From Pseudomonas extremorientalis (GTDB lineage: Bacteria; Pseudomonadota; Gammaproteobacteria; Pseudomonadales; Pseudomonadaceae), in assembly GCF_001870465.1 (NCBI RefSeq), contig NZ_MDGK01000058.1, forward strand, positions 151,055-215,054: 64,000 nucleotides of DNA, in the 5' to 3' direction. The notes under the pieces were generated by a model. The model worked only from the letters and a program-made list of their open reading frames with translations, was not told where the DNA came from and did no database searches. The translations under genes were made by a program, and so were the position numbers. Below, piece after piece: positions 1-6,046 of this stretch. Numbering within the stretch: position 1 is the first letter of the stretch; each line of letters starts with the position of its first letter.

Positions 1-296
1 TCGCCCACGGCCACCCAGCCCGAAACGCTCGCAGCGCCGTCAGCCGCCACACGCAGCCGTACCGCCGGGAGCGCCGCGACCACCTGTTTGCTGCTGAGGT
101 CGGGAAAATGCCCGATCAGGTGCCATTGACGCTTGTGGAGCAAGTACCAGGAGCCGCGCGTTCGGTTCTTCAAGTACCGAAAGTGAAGCGCTGGATGGCT
201 TGCATCCCGCAGGTCACGCACGTGCTCAAGCTTGGCGTTGCGCGCGATCTCGGCATCCGACAATTTCACCGTCAGGGTTTTTATTTGGGTGTTCAC
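1..296 (-). CDS. Probable phage tyrosine recombinase-like protein, N-terminal part (runs off the window)
   Basis: This is a leftward reading frame cut by the window edge. It opens with a GTG at 294-296 that overlaps the TGA of the preceding gene, with a very strong Shine-Dalgarno (AAGGAGG) seven bases upstream, so the start is secure. The visible 98 residues begin VNTQIKTLTVKLSDAEI and include a basic, aromatic stretch (HFRYLKNRTRGSWYLLHKRQ). From memory, Pseudomonas lambdoid prophages carry an integrase-like protein at this place after the replication genes, and the N-terminus resembles its arm-binding domain. The catalytic domain is outside the window, so this identity is an inference. It is the last visible gene of the leftward early operon. 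Confidence 0.5.
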   Translation of the reverse strand, partial: MNTQIKTLTVKLSDAEIARNAKLEHVRDLRDASHPALHFRYLKNRTRGSWYLLHKRQWHLIGHFPDLSSKQVVAALPAVRLRVAADGAASVSGWVAVG

Positions 297-502
297 GAAG
301 TGACCTCCTTGGGGGCTCGGAGATCAACGACCTCGAAAGTGTTGGGCCACATCCAGGCGCCGTAGCGCCTGGCCATAGCCGCGTCGGCAAACAGCGCAAG
401 CGCGTGGTCCGGAGGCGAGCTCAAGTCGACCTTGAACGAGCAGCAGAACACTGCCCAGCGGTAGGTATCGATCTCAGGAAGAGCCAGGCGGCGATCAGGC
501 AT
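293..502 (-). CDS. Small phage protein of unknown function (69 aa)
   Basis: This leftward gene encodes 69 residues beginning MPDRRLALPEIDTYRWAVF. The start overlaps the last codons of the P-like gene, and an AGGAGT Shine-Dalgarno lies eight bases before the ATG. Its stop overlaps the GTG of the next gene, so translation is probably coupled through the operon. I recognise no domain. The sequence is rich in aromatic residues (several W, F and Y) with no signal peptide or membrane segment. Its place between replication protein P and a recombinase-like gene suggests an early accessory protein, but no function can be assigned. Confidence 0.65.
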   Translation of the reverse strand: MPDRRLALPEIDTYRWAVFCCSFKVDLSSPPDHALALFADAAMARRYGAWMWPNTFEVVDLRAPKEVTS

Positions 503-1190
503 GACGGGCGACTCCTGATCGCATGGCACGCATCTCGGCAAGCGCTCTGTTGCCGATCTCCGGCGTGCGGCGCCCTTCAGCTCTCTCAGGCAGCGCCAAA
601 GGCATCCTCTGCAATGGCAGGCCCTCGATAAGGCGCCGAACTGTGATAGTGTAATTGCGCTCGAACAGTTTGAGGCTGAGCGATTCCTCAAGCTTGTTCA
701 GGCTTTCAAAACCACACTCTTTCGCGGTGTGCCAAACCGCGTCGTGGCTCCATCGCGCACGTCCGGCCATGCAGGGATGGGCATTGCGGCACGCTTCGCG
801 ATGCGCCGCAGAAAGCGTTGGCAGGCCAAGCATCTCGGCAGTCGGCGTGCACCAAGCGATAAACACACCAGGCGCAGGCACGAAGTCCCGACCTGACTGA
901 CGAGCGCCCATCAGACCGAACTGCAACTGATCCAGGCTGCGCAGTCCGGCCTCAAGAAACGCTTGAAGCCATTCTTTTTTGGCAGCCTTGTAGGCCGCCA
1001 CATCCGGCCAAGCCTGCTTCCAGGCAGGAAAAATCGCGCGCAACTGGCGGAACAGGCCGTTGATCACGGCGGCAGTTTCGCGGTTAAGTTCTACCTGAAC
1101 CTCCTGTGGCAGAGTTTGTTCCTTTTCGATGTACTGGCCCGACTGCACCTTCGCCCAGAGCCCAGTCGTTACGACCGCGACGCTTTTCAT
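495..1190 (-). CDS. Phage replication protein P-like (helicase loader)
   Basis: This 231-residue protein resembles the lambda P / replication protein P family, which recruits the host DnaB helicase to the phage origin. Family-like stretches are INGLFRQLRAIFPAWKQAW near residue 43 and a block around residues 85-130 (GLMGARQSGRDFVPAPGVFIAWC, followed by TPTAEMLGLP). The C-terminus after about residue 200 is basic and probably flexible. The ATG overlaps the stop of the DnaT-like gene upstream by four bases, which is typical of a translationally coupled O-P pair. It belongs to the leftward early operon starting at cro. Identity is by family pattern; no origin iterons were identified. Confidence 0.8.
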   Translation of the reverse strand: MKSVAVVTTGLWAKVQSGQYIEKEQTLPQEVQVELNRETAAVINGLFRQLRAIFPAWKQAWPDVAAYKAAKKEWLQAFLEAGLRSLDQLQFGLMGARQSGRDFVPAPGVFIAWCTPTAEMLGLPTLSAAHREACRNAHPCMAGRARWSHDAVWHTAKECGFESLNKLEESLSLKLFERNYTITVRRLIEGLPLQRMPLALPERAEGRRTPEIGNRALAEMRAMRSGVARHA

Positions 1191-1930
1191 TGGGATACCC
1201 CCTGCTCATTCCAGCCAGTGTCGTCATCATCAAAGTCTTGAGACGCTGGACGGGGTGCGAACGGCTTGACGTTGGAGTTTCTGTTGAGGTCGTTGCGCAC
1301 CCACTTGACCAACATGCTGACCCACTCGGCCTCGGTATTGATCTGCCCCTTCGGCTCGTAGTAACCGGTGAACGCTTTCAAGGCATCATCGGTGAACAGA
1401 TCCAACGCTACCCCCTGGTGCAGCGCATAGGTCTTCAGGATTTTCGAGTCTGGCTTCCAGTCGAGCGCCATTTCGCTGGGCATGCGAGGATCAATCGGCA
1501 TACGCGCACAGAGAGGTTCTTTATTCTTCTCTACATCTTCTTTAGGTAACGCACCGCTAACGGTGGCAGCGTTACCTTTACCGTTATTTGCCTTGTGATT
1601 CGCAACCCGCTTTGCCGTGAGAAGCCGATTCTTAGCGGTCTTCCCGTTGTGCCGGTCGAAATGTGGAAGGCTAATAACGCCGTCGATCTCGATCATCCAG
1701 GCAACCGATTTCATGTGTTCGCAGAAACCGATAACGTCAACCAGGCGATCAAGTAACTTTTTGCTCACGCTCGGGGCGTTACCGTTTTCGGTTTGTTGGT
1801 CGAACCAGCCCCACACGCGCATTAACTTGCCGACGACCGCGTCTGGGTCGATGTCCGCAAAGTCAGCGATCTGGCAAACCTCTGGCTTGTCCAGGGTAGT
1901 GAGTTCGAATTTGATCCAGTCACCGGCCAT
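1187..1930 (-). CDS. Phage replication protein with C-terminal DnaT-like domain (O-like role)
   Basis: This is a 247-residue protein. The N-terminal part (about 1-90, starting MAGDWIKFELTTLDKPEVCQ) looks like the winged-helix replication initiator module common in Pseudomonas and enteric phages. The C-terminal part (about 165-225, with DPRMPSEMALDWKPDSKIL and TDDALKAFTGYYEPKG) matches the DnaT single-strand-binding domain pattern. A low-complexity, basic linker (around KANNGKGNAATVSG) separates them. It should open or mark the phage origin and hand over to the P-like helicase loader encoded just downstream. Start and stop overlap both neighbours (antirepressor and P). The functional equivalence to lambda O is inferred from position and domains. 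Confidence 0.78.
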   Translation of the reverse strand: MAGDWIKFELTTLDKPEVCQIADFADIDPDAVVGKLMRVWGWFDQQTENGNAPSVSKKLLDRLVDVIGFCEHMKSVAWMIEIDGVISLPHFDRHNGKTAKNRLLTAKRVANHKANNGKGNAATVSGALPKEDVEKNKEPLCARMPIDPRMPSEMALDWKPDSKILKTYALHQGVALDLFTDDALKAFTGYYEPKGQINTEAEWVSMLVKWVRNDLNRNSNVKPFAPRPASQDFDDDDTGWNEQGVSQ

Positions 1931-2628
1931 TACGCAGCCTCCTGCAGCAGTTCAGCGAGGCGTGTAAGCCCCTTTAGAGTGATCATTGGGTCGAAGGCCG
2001 CGCGCTCGATTCCGGTCTCTGGGTCAGGCTTCAACGCAGTGACTTTGTGGGTCATGTGTCCGGAGGTTATGCGCGGCTGGAATGCAACCCAGCGCTTGCA
2101 GCCGTGCCGGCGAAATATCCAGCGATGCTGTTCGAGCCAGGCAAAGAGTCGAGAGGGAGCCACTCCAAGCTGCTTGGCGGCGTCAGTGATGCAGATAGCC
2201 CCACCAGCTGCCGCAAGCCGTCTGATGGCGGCCACCTTTGGAGCCTGGTCTGAAACGAGGCGTTGGAGCTCGCTGTTCTTATCGGCGAGATCGGTGGCCA
2301 GTCGCAGTGCGTCAGGCAGGGACTGAGGAATTGCGACGTGTCGTGACACGCTTACTAGTTCTTGCAAACGTGTCACGACACGATGGCGAAGCGGGACGCT
2401 GTAGCCGGTCAACAGCGTCATTACGATGTCCGGCGGAAGCAGATACTCGGTTTGCTTGCGATTGGAAGCGTCCGTATAGATGCATCCAAATCTGGATGCA
2501 TCTATGTTCAGCTCGGCGAGATTGCGTTTGATGTCGCGCACGACATGGTGATGATGCTTGCCGGTCAGATCGGCGATCTCCCGACTCGACATCGTCACGG
2601 TATTGCTTGGAGCGACGAGTGTGTTCAT
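1930..2628 (-). CDS. Phage antirepressor, Rha-type N-terminus with KilAC/ANT-type C-terminus
   Basis: This 232-residue protein has two modules. Residues about 10-90 (TMSSREIADLTGKHHHHVVRD, then FGCIYTDASNRKQTEYLLP and the GYSVPLRHRVVTRLQELV motif) are the Rha regulatory domain. Residues about 125-230 (ICITDAAKQLGVAPSRLFAW, WIFRRHG) are the phage antirepressor KilAC domain, a helix-turn-helix type. Such proteins interfere with repressor function or early gene control. It occupies the cII position of lambda, between cro and the replication genes. The coding sequence contains an unusual 13-bp hairpin (2476-2505) and two GTGTC/GACAC repeats (2338-2381). A terminator on the opposite strand sits in its leader. 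Confidence 0.85.
   Translation of the reverse strand: MNTLVAPSNTVTMSSREIADLTGKHHHHVVRDIKRNLAELNIDASRFGCIYTDASNRKQTEYLLPPDIVMTLLTGYSVPLRHRVVTRLQELVSVSRHVAIPQSLPDALRLATDLADKNSELQRLVSDQAPKVAAIRRLAAAGGAICITDAAKQLGVAPSRLFAWLEQHRWIFRRHGCKRWVAFQPRITSGHMTHKVTALKPDPETGIERAAFDPMITLKGLTRLAELLQEAA
2338..2381. repeat. Pair of GTGTC-NN-GACAC motifs in inverted orientation
   Basis: CGTGTCGTGACACG (2337-2350) and its exact reverse complement (2369-2382) are separated by 18 bases inside the antirepressor gene, with centres 32 bp apart, about three helical turns. Each arm is itself a 5+5 inverted repeat around a 2-base centre. The same 12-mer (GTGTCACGACAC) recurs at 7475-7486 in another gene of this prophage. 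This looks like a protein-binding site rather than codon use alone, but no binding protein is known. Confidence 0.6.
2476..2505. repeat. Perfect 13-bp inverted repeat with 4-base loop inside the antirepressor gene
   Basis: ATAGATGCATCCA (2476-2488) and TGGATGCATCTAT (2493-2505) flank the loop AATC. The repeat encodes the protein stretch DASRFGCIYTDAS, so part of the symmetry shows up as a repeated DAS. No T-tract follows on either strand, so it is not a classical terminator. In the mRNA it would form a stable stem about 40 codons into the message. Confidence 0.8.
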
Positions 2629-2685
2629 AATGGCCCCACAAGTTTTATTGCTGTTGAAAGGACCGCCCTGCCAGGCGGTTTTTTT
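2603..2685 (+). ncRNA. Candidate short antisense RNA to the antirepressor leader (promoter plus terminator)
   Basis: On the plus strand, opposite to all nearby genes, TTGCTT (2603-2608) and CATAAT (2626-2631) form a possible -35/-10 pair with a 17-base spacer. Downstream, ACCGCC (2662-2667) and GGCGGT (2674-2679) form a stem followed by seven T, an intrinsic terminator in the plus direction only. A transcript from about 2638 to 2685 would be about 48 nt and fully antisense to the 5' leader of the antirepressor mRNA, whose ATG is at 2628. This arrangement recalls sar RNA of phage P22, which is antisense to the ant leader. The terminator is clear; the promoter is only moderate. Confidence 0.4.
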
Positions 2686-2762
2686 ATGCCTGTGATTTGA
2701 GTGCTGGATGAATCAACAGCTAATCCAAATCACTTTTGCCGATTTCTGAATCAGGGGAAAAT

Positions 2763-2963
2763 TCACCCAACCAAAGCGCTGCTTTGCGATGGAAAGGGTC
2801 GTATCTCCTCAGCGGTGAATGTTCCGTCCGAGTGCTCTTGAACCTGGATATCTCGTTCGGCGCGGAGTGCTTTTGAGATGGCAGGAGAGCTGACGCCGAG
2901 TGCCCTGGCGACAGCGGTCTGCCCGATCCTCTCTACCAGCTCTGGCAATGGCGTCTTCTTCAT
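2763..2963 (-). CDS. Cro-type phage repressor
   Basis: This small helix-turn-helix protein starts MKKTPLPELVERIGQTAVAR. The HTH covers about residues 12-35 (GQTAVARALGVSSPAISKAL), as in the Cro family. Total length is 66 residues when started at the ATG at 2963; a TTG five codons earlier (2978) would give 71 residues. It is the first gene of the leftward operon, directly behind a well-formed promoter at 2997-3025 and divergent from cI. By analogy with lambda it should bind the same three operators, with an order of affinity opposite to that of CI, and shut off cI transcription. Confidence 0.85.
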   Translation of the reverse strand: MKKTPLPELVERIGQTAVARALGVSSPAISKALRAERDIQVQEHSDGTFTAEEIRPFPSQSSALVG

Positions 2964-2996
2964 TTCTTGGCCCAACAAGGATGAGGTGTGCTTGCG

Positions 2997-3025
2997 ATAT
3001 TAACCGGCGGTTAGCATTGAGGCAA
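2997..3025 (-). promoter_or_regulatory. PR-like leftward promoter for cro
   Basis: Read on the minus strand, TTGCCT (3025-3020) and TAATAT (3002-2997) are separated by exactly 17 bases. The operator at 3001-3013 overlaps the -10 element and spacer, and the one at 3025-3037 abuts the -35 box, so a bound repressor would block it. It points directly at cro, 34 bases away. Confidence 0.75.
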
Positions 3026-3062
3026 CACCGGCGGTTAGCGCAAATAACTTAACCAACGGTTA
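3001..3062. promoter_or_regulatory. Three CI/Cro operators (OR-like region)
   Basis: Three 13-bp sites of one pattern lie between cro and cI: TAACCGGCGGTTA at 3001-3013, ACACCGGCGGTTA at 3025-3037 and TAACCAACGGTTA at 3050-3062. Their centres (3007, 3031, 3056) are 24 and 25 bp apart, close to the lambda OR spacing. The cro-proximal site is the most symmetric and the middle one lacks the left T of the palindrome. The same half-sites recur at 5287-5324. Confidence 0.85.
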
Positions 3063-3073
3063 AATTTCGCAAA
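3038..3073 (+). promoter_or_regulatory. Candidate PRM for a leaderless cI message
   Basis: The cI ATG at 3073 has no Shine-Dalgarno sequence. A -10-like TAAATT (3061-3066) lies seven bases before it, and the -35 position (3038-3043, GCGCAA) is poor. If transcription starts at the A of the ATG, the middle operator is centred at -42 and the cI-proximal operator at -17, which is the geometry I recall for lambda OR2 and OR3 relative to PRM. A weak -35 fits a promoter that needs CI activation. Confidence 0.55.
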
Positions 3074-3933
3074 TGACCAAAAAGAAAGAGCTGTCCCCAG
3101 AACTCAAGGCTGAGTGTGAAGCGGCAAAATCCCTCTTCGTCTCGAAGAAGAATGCGCTGGGCCTAACTCAGGCCAGCTTGGCAGAGGCGGCTGATATATC
3201 GGCCGCAGCGGTAGCTATGTATTTGAACGGAACGAACCCGCTCAACTCTAAGTTCGCAGCCGTCCTATCCAGGCTCCTCGGGGTGCCAGTAGAGAGTTTC
3301 AGTAAGCGCCTAGCAGTTGAGATTGCTGGGTTGACGAGTATCAATCATCAAGATGCCGGCCTGTCAGCATCAGAAATGGTTCGTCAGATGCTCGCAGCAA
3401 AAGGAAAAGGTCTTTCAGAGGCCGCTCGCGCAAACCTCCTTGCGGCTGCCGAGCACAGCGATTTGGGGGGCATGGTCCCCGTTGAATCCTCTCGCCCTGG
3501 CCAAGTTGGTGACGAGGTTTGGATTGCGCACTATGACGTGCGTGCGGCGATGGGCGGCGGGCAGATCCCTCACGAATACCCAGAAATGCTCCAGGACATA
3601 AGGGTCAGCCCCAAGCATCTGCGCGACCTTGGCGTCACCTTCAAAGAGCACTTCCACCTCAAGATGATCACCGGCTGGGGGCAGTCAATGGCGCCGACGA
3701 TCAAGGATCGCGACCCACTGCTGGTAGACATAACTGTCCGGGAGTTCACCGGGGATGGCATATACCTCTTCTCCCACGACGACATGCTTTACGTGAAAAG
3801 GCTGCAGAAGAAAGGCAAGGGCCACTTCAAGATGATCTCGGACAACAAGCATCATGATCCCGAGGATATTCGGGTGGATGACACCTATATCCTGGCACGC
3901 GTGCTACTGGTGTGGAATGCCAATTTAGTATAG
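3073..3933 (+). CDS. CI-type phage repressor with S24 peptidase domain
   Basis: This 286-residue lysogeny repressor has an N-terminal helix-turn-helix (about 20-75, with GLTQASLAEAADISAAAVAM). The C-terminal LexA/CI S24 domain spans about residues 150-285. The catalytic pair is visible as Ser205 (GWGQSMAPT) and Lys242 (LYVKRL). No Ala-Gly dipeptide occurs in the linker; the nearest candidate for the self-cleavage site is Ala159-Met160-Gly161. It should bind the operators at 3001-3062 and 5287-5324 and maintain lysogeny. The message may be leaderless, since no ribosome site precedes the ATG. Unlike in lambda, the downstream genes 3988-4864 lie in the same direction. Confidence 0.9.
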   Translation: MTKKKELSPELKAECEAAKSLFVSKKNALGLTQASLAEAADISAAAVAMYLNGTNPLNSKFAAVLSRLLGVPVESFSKRLAVEIAGLTSINHQDAGLSASEMVRQMLAAKGKGLSEAARANLLAAAEHSDLGGMVPVESSRPGQVGDEVWIAHYDVRAAMGGGQIPHEYPEMLQDIRVSPKHLRDLGVTFKEHFHLKMITGWGQSMAPTIKDRDPLLVDITVREFTGDGIYLFSHDDMLYVKRLQKKGKGHFKMISDNKHHDPEDIRVDDTYILARVLLVWNANLV

Positions 3934-3987
3934 CTATCATGCTATAGGGGTGCTTTGGCACCCTAAAATCGCCGAAAAGGAATTGCA

Positions 3988-4341
3988 ATGACGAGCGATC
4001 AAACGATTAAAAAACCTGAGAGATCAAAGCTGTCGGTAACATCGGATGATTTTGTCCGGTTTCTAGAAGCAAAGAATCCCGAAAGCGACTGTCCAGTATG
4101 CGGCGAGGAGACATGGACCATTATTTGCCCCTTCGATCATGAGGATGCTCCGGATACTTATCGCCTCGTAACCCGGCTGAAGGACGGAGCTAGACCGATG
4201 ACGGTATCAAGTTTCGGTCTGTTTTGTGACAGCTGTGGCTACTTAAGGCAGCACGTAGCCAAAGTCGTAAGGAAGTGGGCTGACGACAATCCTATCGAAC
4301 CAGAGCTCGAATTTGGGCCATCTCCTACAGATGAGGACTAA
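3988..4341 (+). CDS. Phage protein with four-cysteine, zinc-ribbon-like pattern
   Basis: This is a 117-residue protein of unknown function behind a good Shine-Dalgarno (AAGGA, six bases before the ATG). Two cysteine pairs, CPVCGEE (about residue 35) and CDSCGYL (about residue 83), are spaced like a zinc ribbon with an insert. The C-terminus is acidic (EPELEFGPSPTDED). It sits downstream of cI in the same direction and may be expressed in the lysogen together with the membrane protein that follows two bases later. Genes in this position are often immunity or exclusion factors; that is an inference from location only. Confidence 0.7.
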   Translation: MTSDQTIKKPERSKLSVTSDDFVRFLEAKNPESDCPVCGEETWTIICPFDHEDAPDTYRLVTRLKDGARPMTVSSFGLFCDSCGYLRQHVAKVVRKWADDNPIEPELEFGPSPTDED

Positions 4342-4342
4342 A

Positions 4343-4864
4343 ATGCAAATTAAGTTCTCAACGTGCGGGGAGATCAAGGCTGGCTTTGAGAAAGCCTCAC
4401 CAGCGTTCAAAGCACCCTCTCAGCACTCCGGAGTGGAGGGAGCGAGTGACAACGTGAAAGGCGTGGGACATACTAAATCCATGACTGAAATTACGCGCGA
4501 AGAATTCAACGCAAAGCTTGAGACCATCGAAGTCAAGATGGACGCTCGGGTTGAGTCCGTATCTGCAAAAATAGATGCCTTTGTAGCTATCCAAGCGGAA
4601 CGTGACAAGAGAATGGAGGCAACTCTCAATCAAATTTCCAGCAATCATGGAGAAATAAAGTCGAGTATTGGCTCGATGAAAACGACCATGATAGTAACTG
4701 CAGTATCCACAGTTCTCGCCATTGTGATCGGTATCGCAGGGTTTAACGCCATGCTCACCTCCAACATGGTTGCATCCTTCCAAATGGGTAGGAGTGAGAA
4801 AGCTCTTGATACGCCGCCAGCTCAGAAGTCGGAGCAGGCACCAGCATCGGCTCCGCAGAAGTAA
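4343..4864 (+). CDS. Coiled-coil protein with one C-terminal-half membrane helix
   Basis: Started at the ATG at 4343 (GAGGA five bases upstream), the protein has 173 residues. An internal ATG at 4481 (MTEITREEFNAKLE) gives a 127-residue version and may be the conserved core, because the first 46 residues look poorly conserved in composition. The middle part is a heptad-rich helix (KLETIEVKMDARVESVSAKI). It is followed by a hydrophobic segment (TMIVTAVSTVLAIVIGIAGF) and a polar, Pro/Ala-rich tail. An anchored coiled coil encoded next to cI could be a superinfection-exclusion protein, but that is speculation. A terminator follows at 4869. Confidence 0.7.
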   Translation: MQIKFSTCGEIKAGFEKASPAFKAPSQHSGVEGASDNVKGVGHTKSMTEITREEFNAKLETIEVKMDARVESVSAKIDAFVAIQAERDKRMEATLNQISSNHGEIKSSIGSMKTTMIVTAVSTVLAIVIGIAGFNAMLTSNMVASFQMGRSEKALDTPPAQKSEQAPASAPQK

Positions 4865-4868
4865 AACG

Positions 4869-4893
4869 AAGCCCGCCATTGAGCGGGCTTTTT
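4869..4893 (+). terminator. Intrinsic terminator after the cI transcription unit
   Basis: AAGCCCGC (4869-4876) and GCGGGCTT (4883-4890) form an 8-bp stem followed by TTT-G-TT. It lies between the rightward cI unit and the leftward DUF1654 gene, which ends at 4902. Confidence 0.8.
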
Positions 4894-4901
4894 GTTGTCC
4901 G

Positions 4902-5213
4902 TTAGAAAGGCGCCGCCTCTTCTTCCTGCTCAAACTCAACCTCGCCCCTCCCCGATACCTCGACCTCCTGCTGCTCCCACCTCACCGTCACGCTGCCGTC
5001 GTCATTGAGCGTCAACTCAAGCTCGTCGGTTTCGGCTATTACTCCTAGAACCTCTTCCCACTCCCGATCTCCGTCCGTGTCCAGACGATGAATCGTCACC
5101 CAGCGCTGCACCTGCGCCACCGGGTGATTGATCATCGATGATACCCGCAGCGCCAGGCGCTCTATGCCGCTCATTTCTGTTTTTTGCTCTTGCTTCTTCT
5201 GTGCGCTGCCCAT
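4902..5213 (-). CDS. DUF1654 family protein under a LexA box
   Basis: Started at the ATG at 5213, which has a GGAGGG Shine-Dalgarno five bases upstream, this encodes 103 residues. The central part (SGIERLALRVSSMINHPVAQ, then WVTIHRLDTDGDREWEEV) matches the DUF1654 family, which to my knowledge is largely confined to Pseudomonas and its phages and has no known function. The C-terminus is strongly acidic (EFEQEEEAAPF). The gene is a single cistron facing back toward cI. Its promoter overlaps a 16-bp LexA site at 5235-5250, so it should be induced by DNA damage. That makes it a candidate mediator of prophage induction, which is inference. Confidence 0.82.
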   Translation of the reverse strand: MGSAQKKQEQKTEMSGIERLALRVSSMINHPVAQVQRWVTIHRLDTDGDREWEEVLGVIAETDELELTLNDDGSVTVRWEQQEVEVSGRGEVEFEQEEEAAPF

Positions 5214-5234
5214 CTTAACCCTCCATACAATACT

Positions 5235-5250
5235 GTATGCATATACAGCC
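5235..5250 (-). promoter_or_regulatory. LexA (SOS) box
   Basis: Read on the minus strand the site is CTGTATATGCATACAG, matching 14 of 16 positions of the E. coli consensus CTGTATATATATACAG and the CTGT-N8-ACAG core exactly. A possible -35 TTGGTG with an 18-base gap to TATATG places the box over the -10 region. The DUF1654 start is 21 bases beyond its edge. Confidence 0.9.
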
Positions 5251-5285
5251 AAAGGAGAGATTACACCAACCGCACACAAAATAAA

Positions 5286-5327
5286 TTAACCGGCGGTATT
5301 GACTAAAATATAAACCGCCGGTTAACT
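5286..5327 (+). promoter_or_regulatory. Second operator pair with rightward promoter (PL-like)
   Basis: Two sites like those next to cI occur at 5287-5299 (TAACCGGCGGTAT) and 5312-5324 (AAACCGCCGGTTA), with centres 25 bp apart. Two overlapping promoters fit: TTAACC (5286-5291) with TATAAA (5309-5314), and TTGACT (5299-5304) with TTAACT (5322-5327), both with 17-base spacers. Either would be covered by bound repressor. The first downstream gene starts at 5370. Confidence 0.75.
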
Positions 5328-5369
5328 TGAGCCATCGCCGGATAACAACCGGCCAGATGGAAGGCAGCG

Positions 5370-5594
5370 ATGAACCGGCCTCAACGGTTCAGAGGGTTGG
5401 CAACTGACCCGGGCGTGCAGCGTAAAGCGCCAAATGCAGTTATCCAGCGGGAGAACAAGCCGAAAGGCCCGCGGCTGGACGAACAACTTGAATTGATCTG
5501 TACCGCGCCAGTAGCGCCGAAAGATCAGCGGGAATTTTCACTGATGCACCTGGTTGGCCGGGTGCATTGGGAAACCAACCGGGAGTCACATTGA
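5370..5594 (+). CDS. Small phage protein, first gene of the rightward early operon
   Basis: This encodes 74 residues starting MNRPQRFRGLATDPGVQRKA, with GGAAGG five bases before the ATG. It is basic in its first half and I recognise no domain. It is the first gene behind the operator-controlled promoter at 5286-5327, the position occupied by N in lambda, but there is no visible arginine-rich motif of the N type. The TGA overlaps the ATG of the next gene, which suggests translational coupling. Confidence 0.65.
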   Translation: MNRPQRFRGLATDPGVQRKAPNAVIQRENKPKGPRLDEQLELICTAPVAPKDQREFSLMHLVGRVHWETNRESH

Positions 5595-5977
5595 TGGAAG
5601 CAACAATCGTCAGCGGCGCATGGAAGGGTCATCTCGGACGTGGCCTTGCGCCGAAAGAATTGCATTACCTGCTAGGAACCGCCCAGGGCATGACGGCCAA
5701 GGAGATTGCCCGTCAGTTTGACGTGGCGGCTTGCACAGTGGCCAAGCGGCTGTCCTGCGCGATGTTCAAGCTCGGTGTTACCCGTCAGACCGCCGCGGTT
5801 GCCGAGGCAATGCGCCGCCAGATCATCTCGCCGATGTGCTTCGCCCTGGCTGCGCTGATCGCCATGCACGCAGTGATCGGCGATGACGCCATGCGCCGTG
5901 ACCGCCGGGCGCCTGAACGCCGCACCGCCCAAGTGCGAGTGCTGCGTCAGGCGGAACGTCCAAGCCTGATTGCTTAA
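5594..5977 (+). CDS. LuxR-type helix-turn-helix regulator (small, phage)
   Basis: This is a 127-residue protein beginning MEATIVSGAWKGHLGRGLAP. Residues about 18-70 (PKELHYLLGTAQGMTAKEIA, TVAKRLSCAMFKLGV) follow the LuxR C-terminal HTH pattern: an E/L-rich first helix, G-T/S-x-KEIA in the recognition part and the KLGV turn. No receiver or autoinducer domain precedes it. The tail contains a hydrophobic patch (MCFALAALIAMHAVIG) and a basic end. It is translationally coupled to the upstream 74-residue gene and lies just before the structured non-coding block, so it may control early phage genes. Confidence 0.75.
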   Translation: MEATIVSGAWKGHLGRGLAPKELHYLLGTAQGMTAKEIARQFDVAACTVAKRLSCAMFKLGVTRQTAAVAEAMRRQIISPMCFALAALIAMHAVIGDDAMRRDRRAPERRTAQVRVLRQAERPSLIA

Positions 5978-6046
5978 CCGAACAACCAGCGCCACGACAG
6001 CCTGTCGTTAACTGCCCGAGGCCCTGGTAATCCCCAGCACCAGGCT

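Noticed and set aside
3950..3965. GGGGTGC/GCACCC hairpin after cI as a terminator
   Set aside because: No T-run follows and the downstream gene is in the same direction; the real terminator is at 4869-4893.
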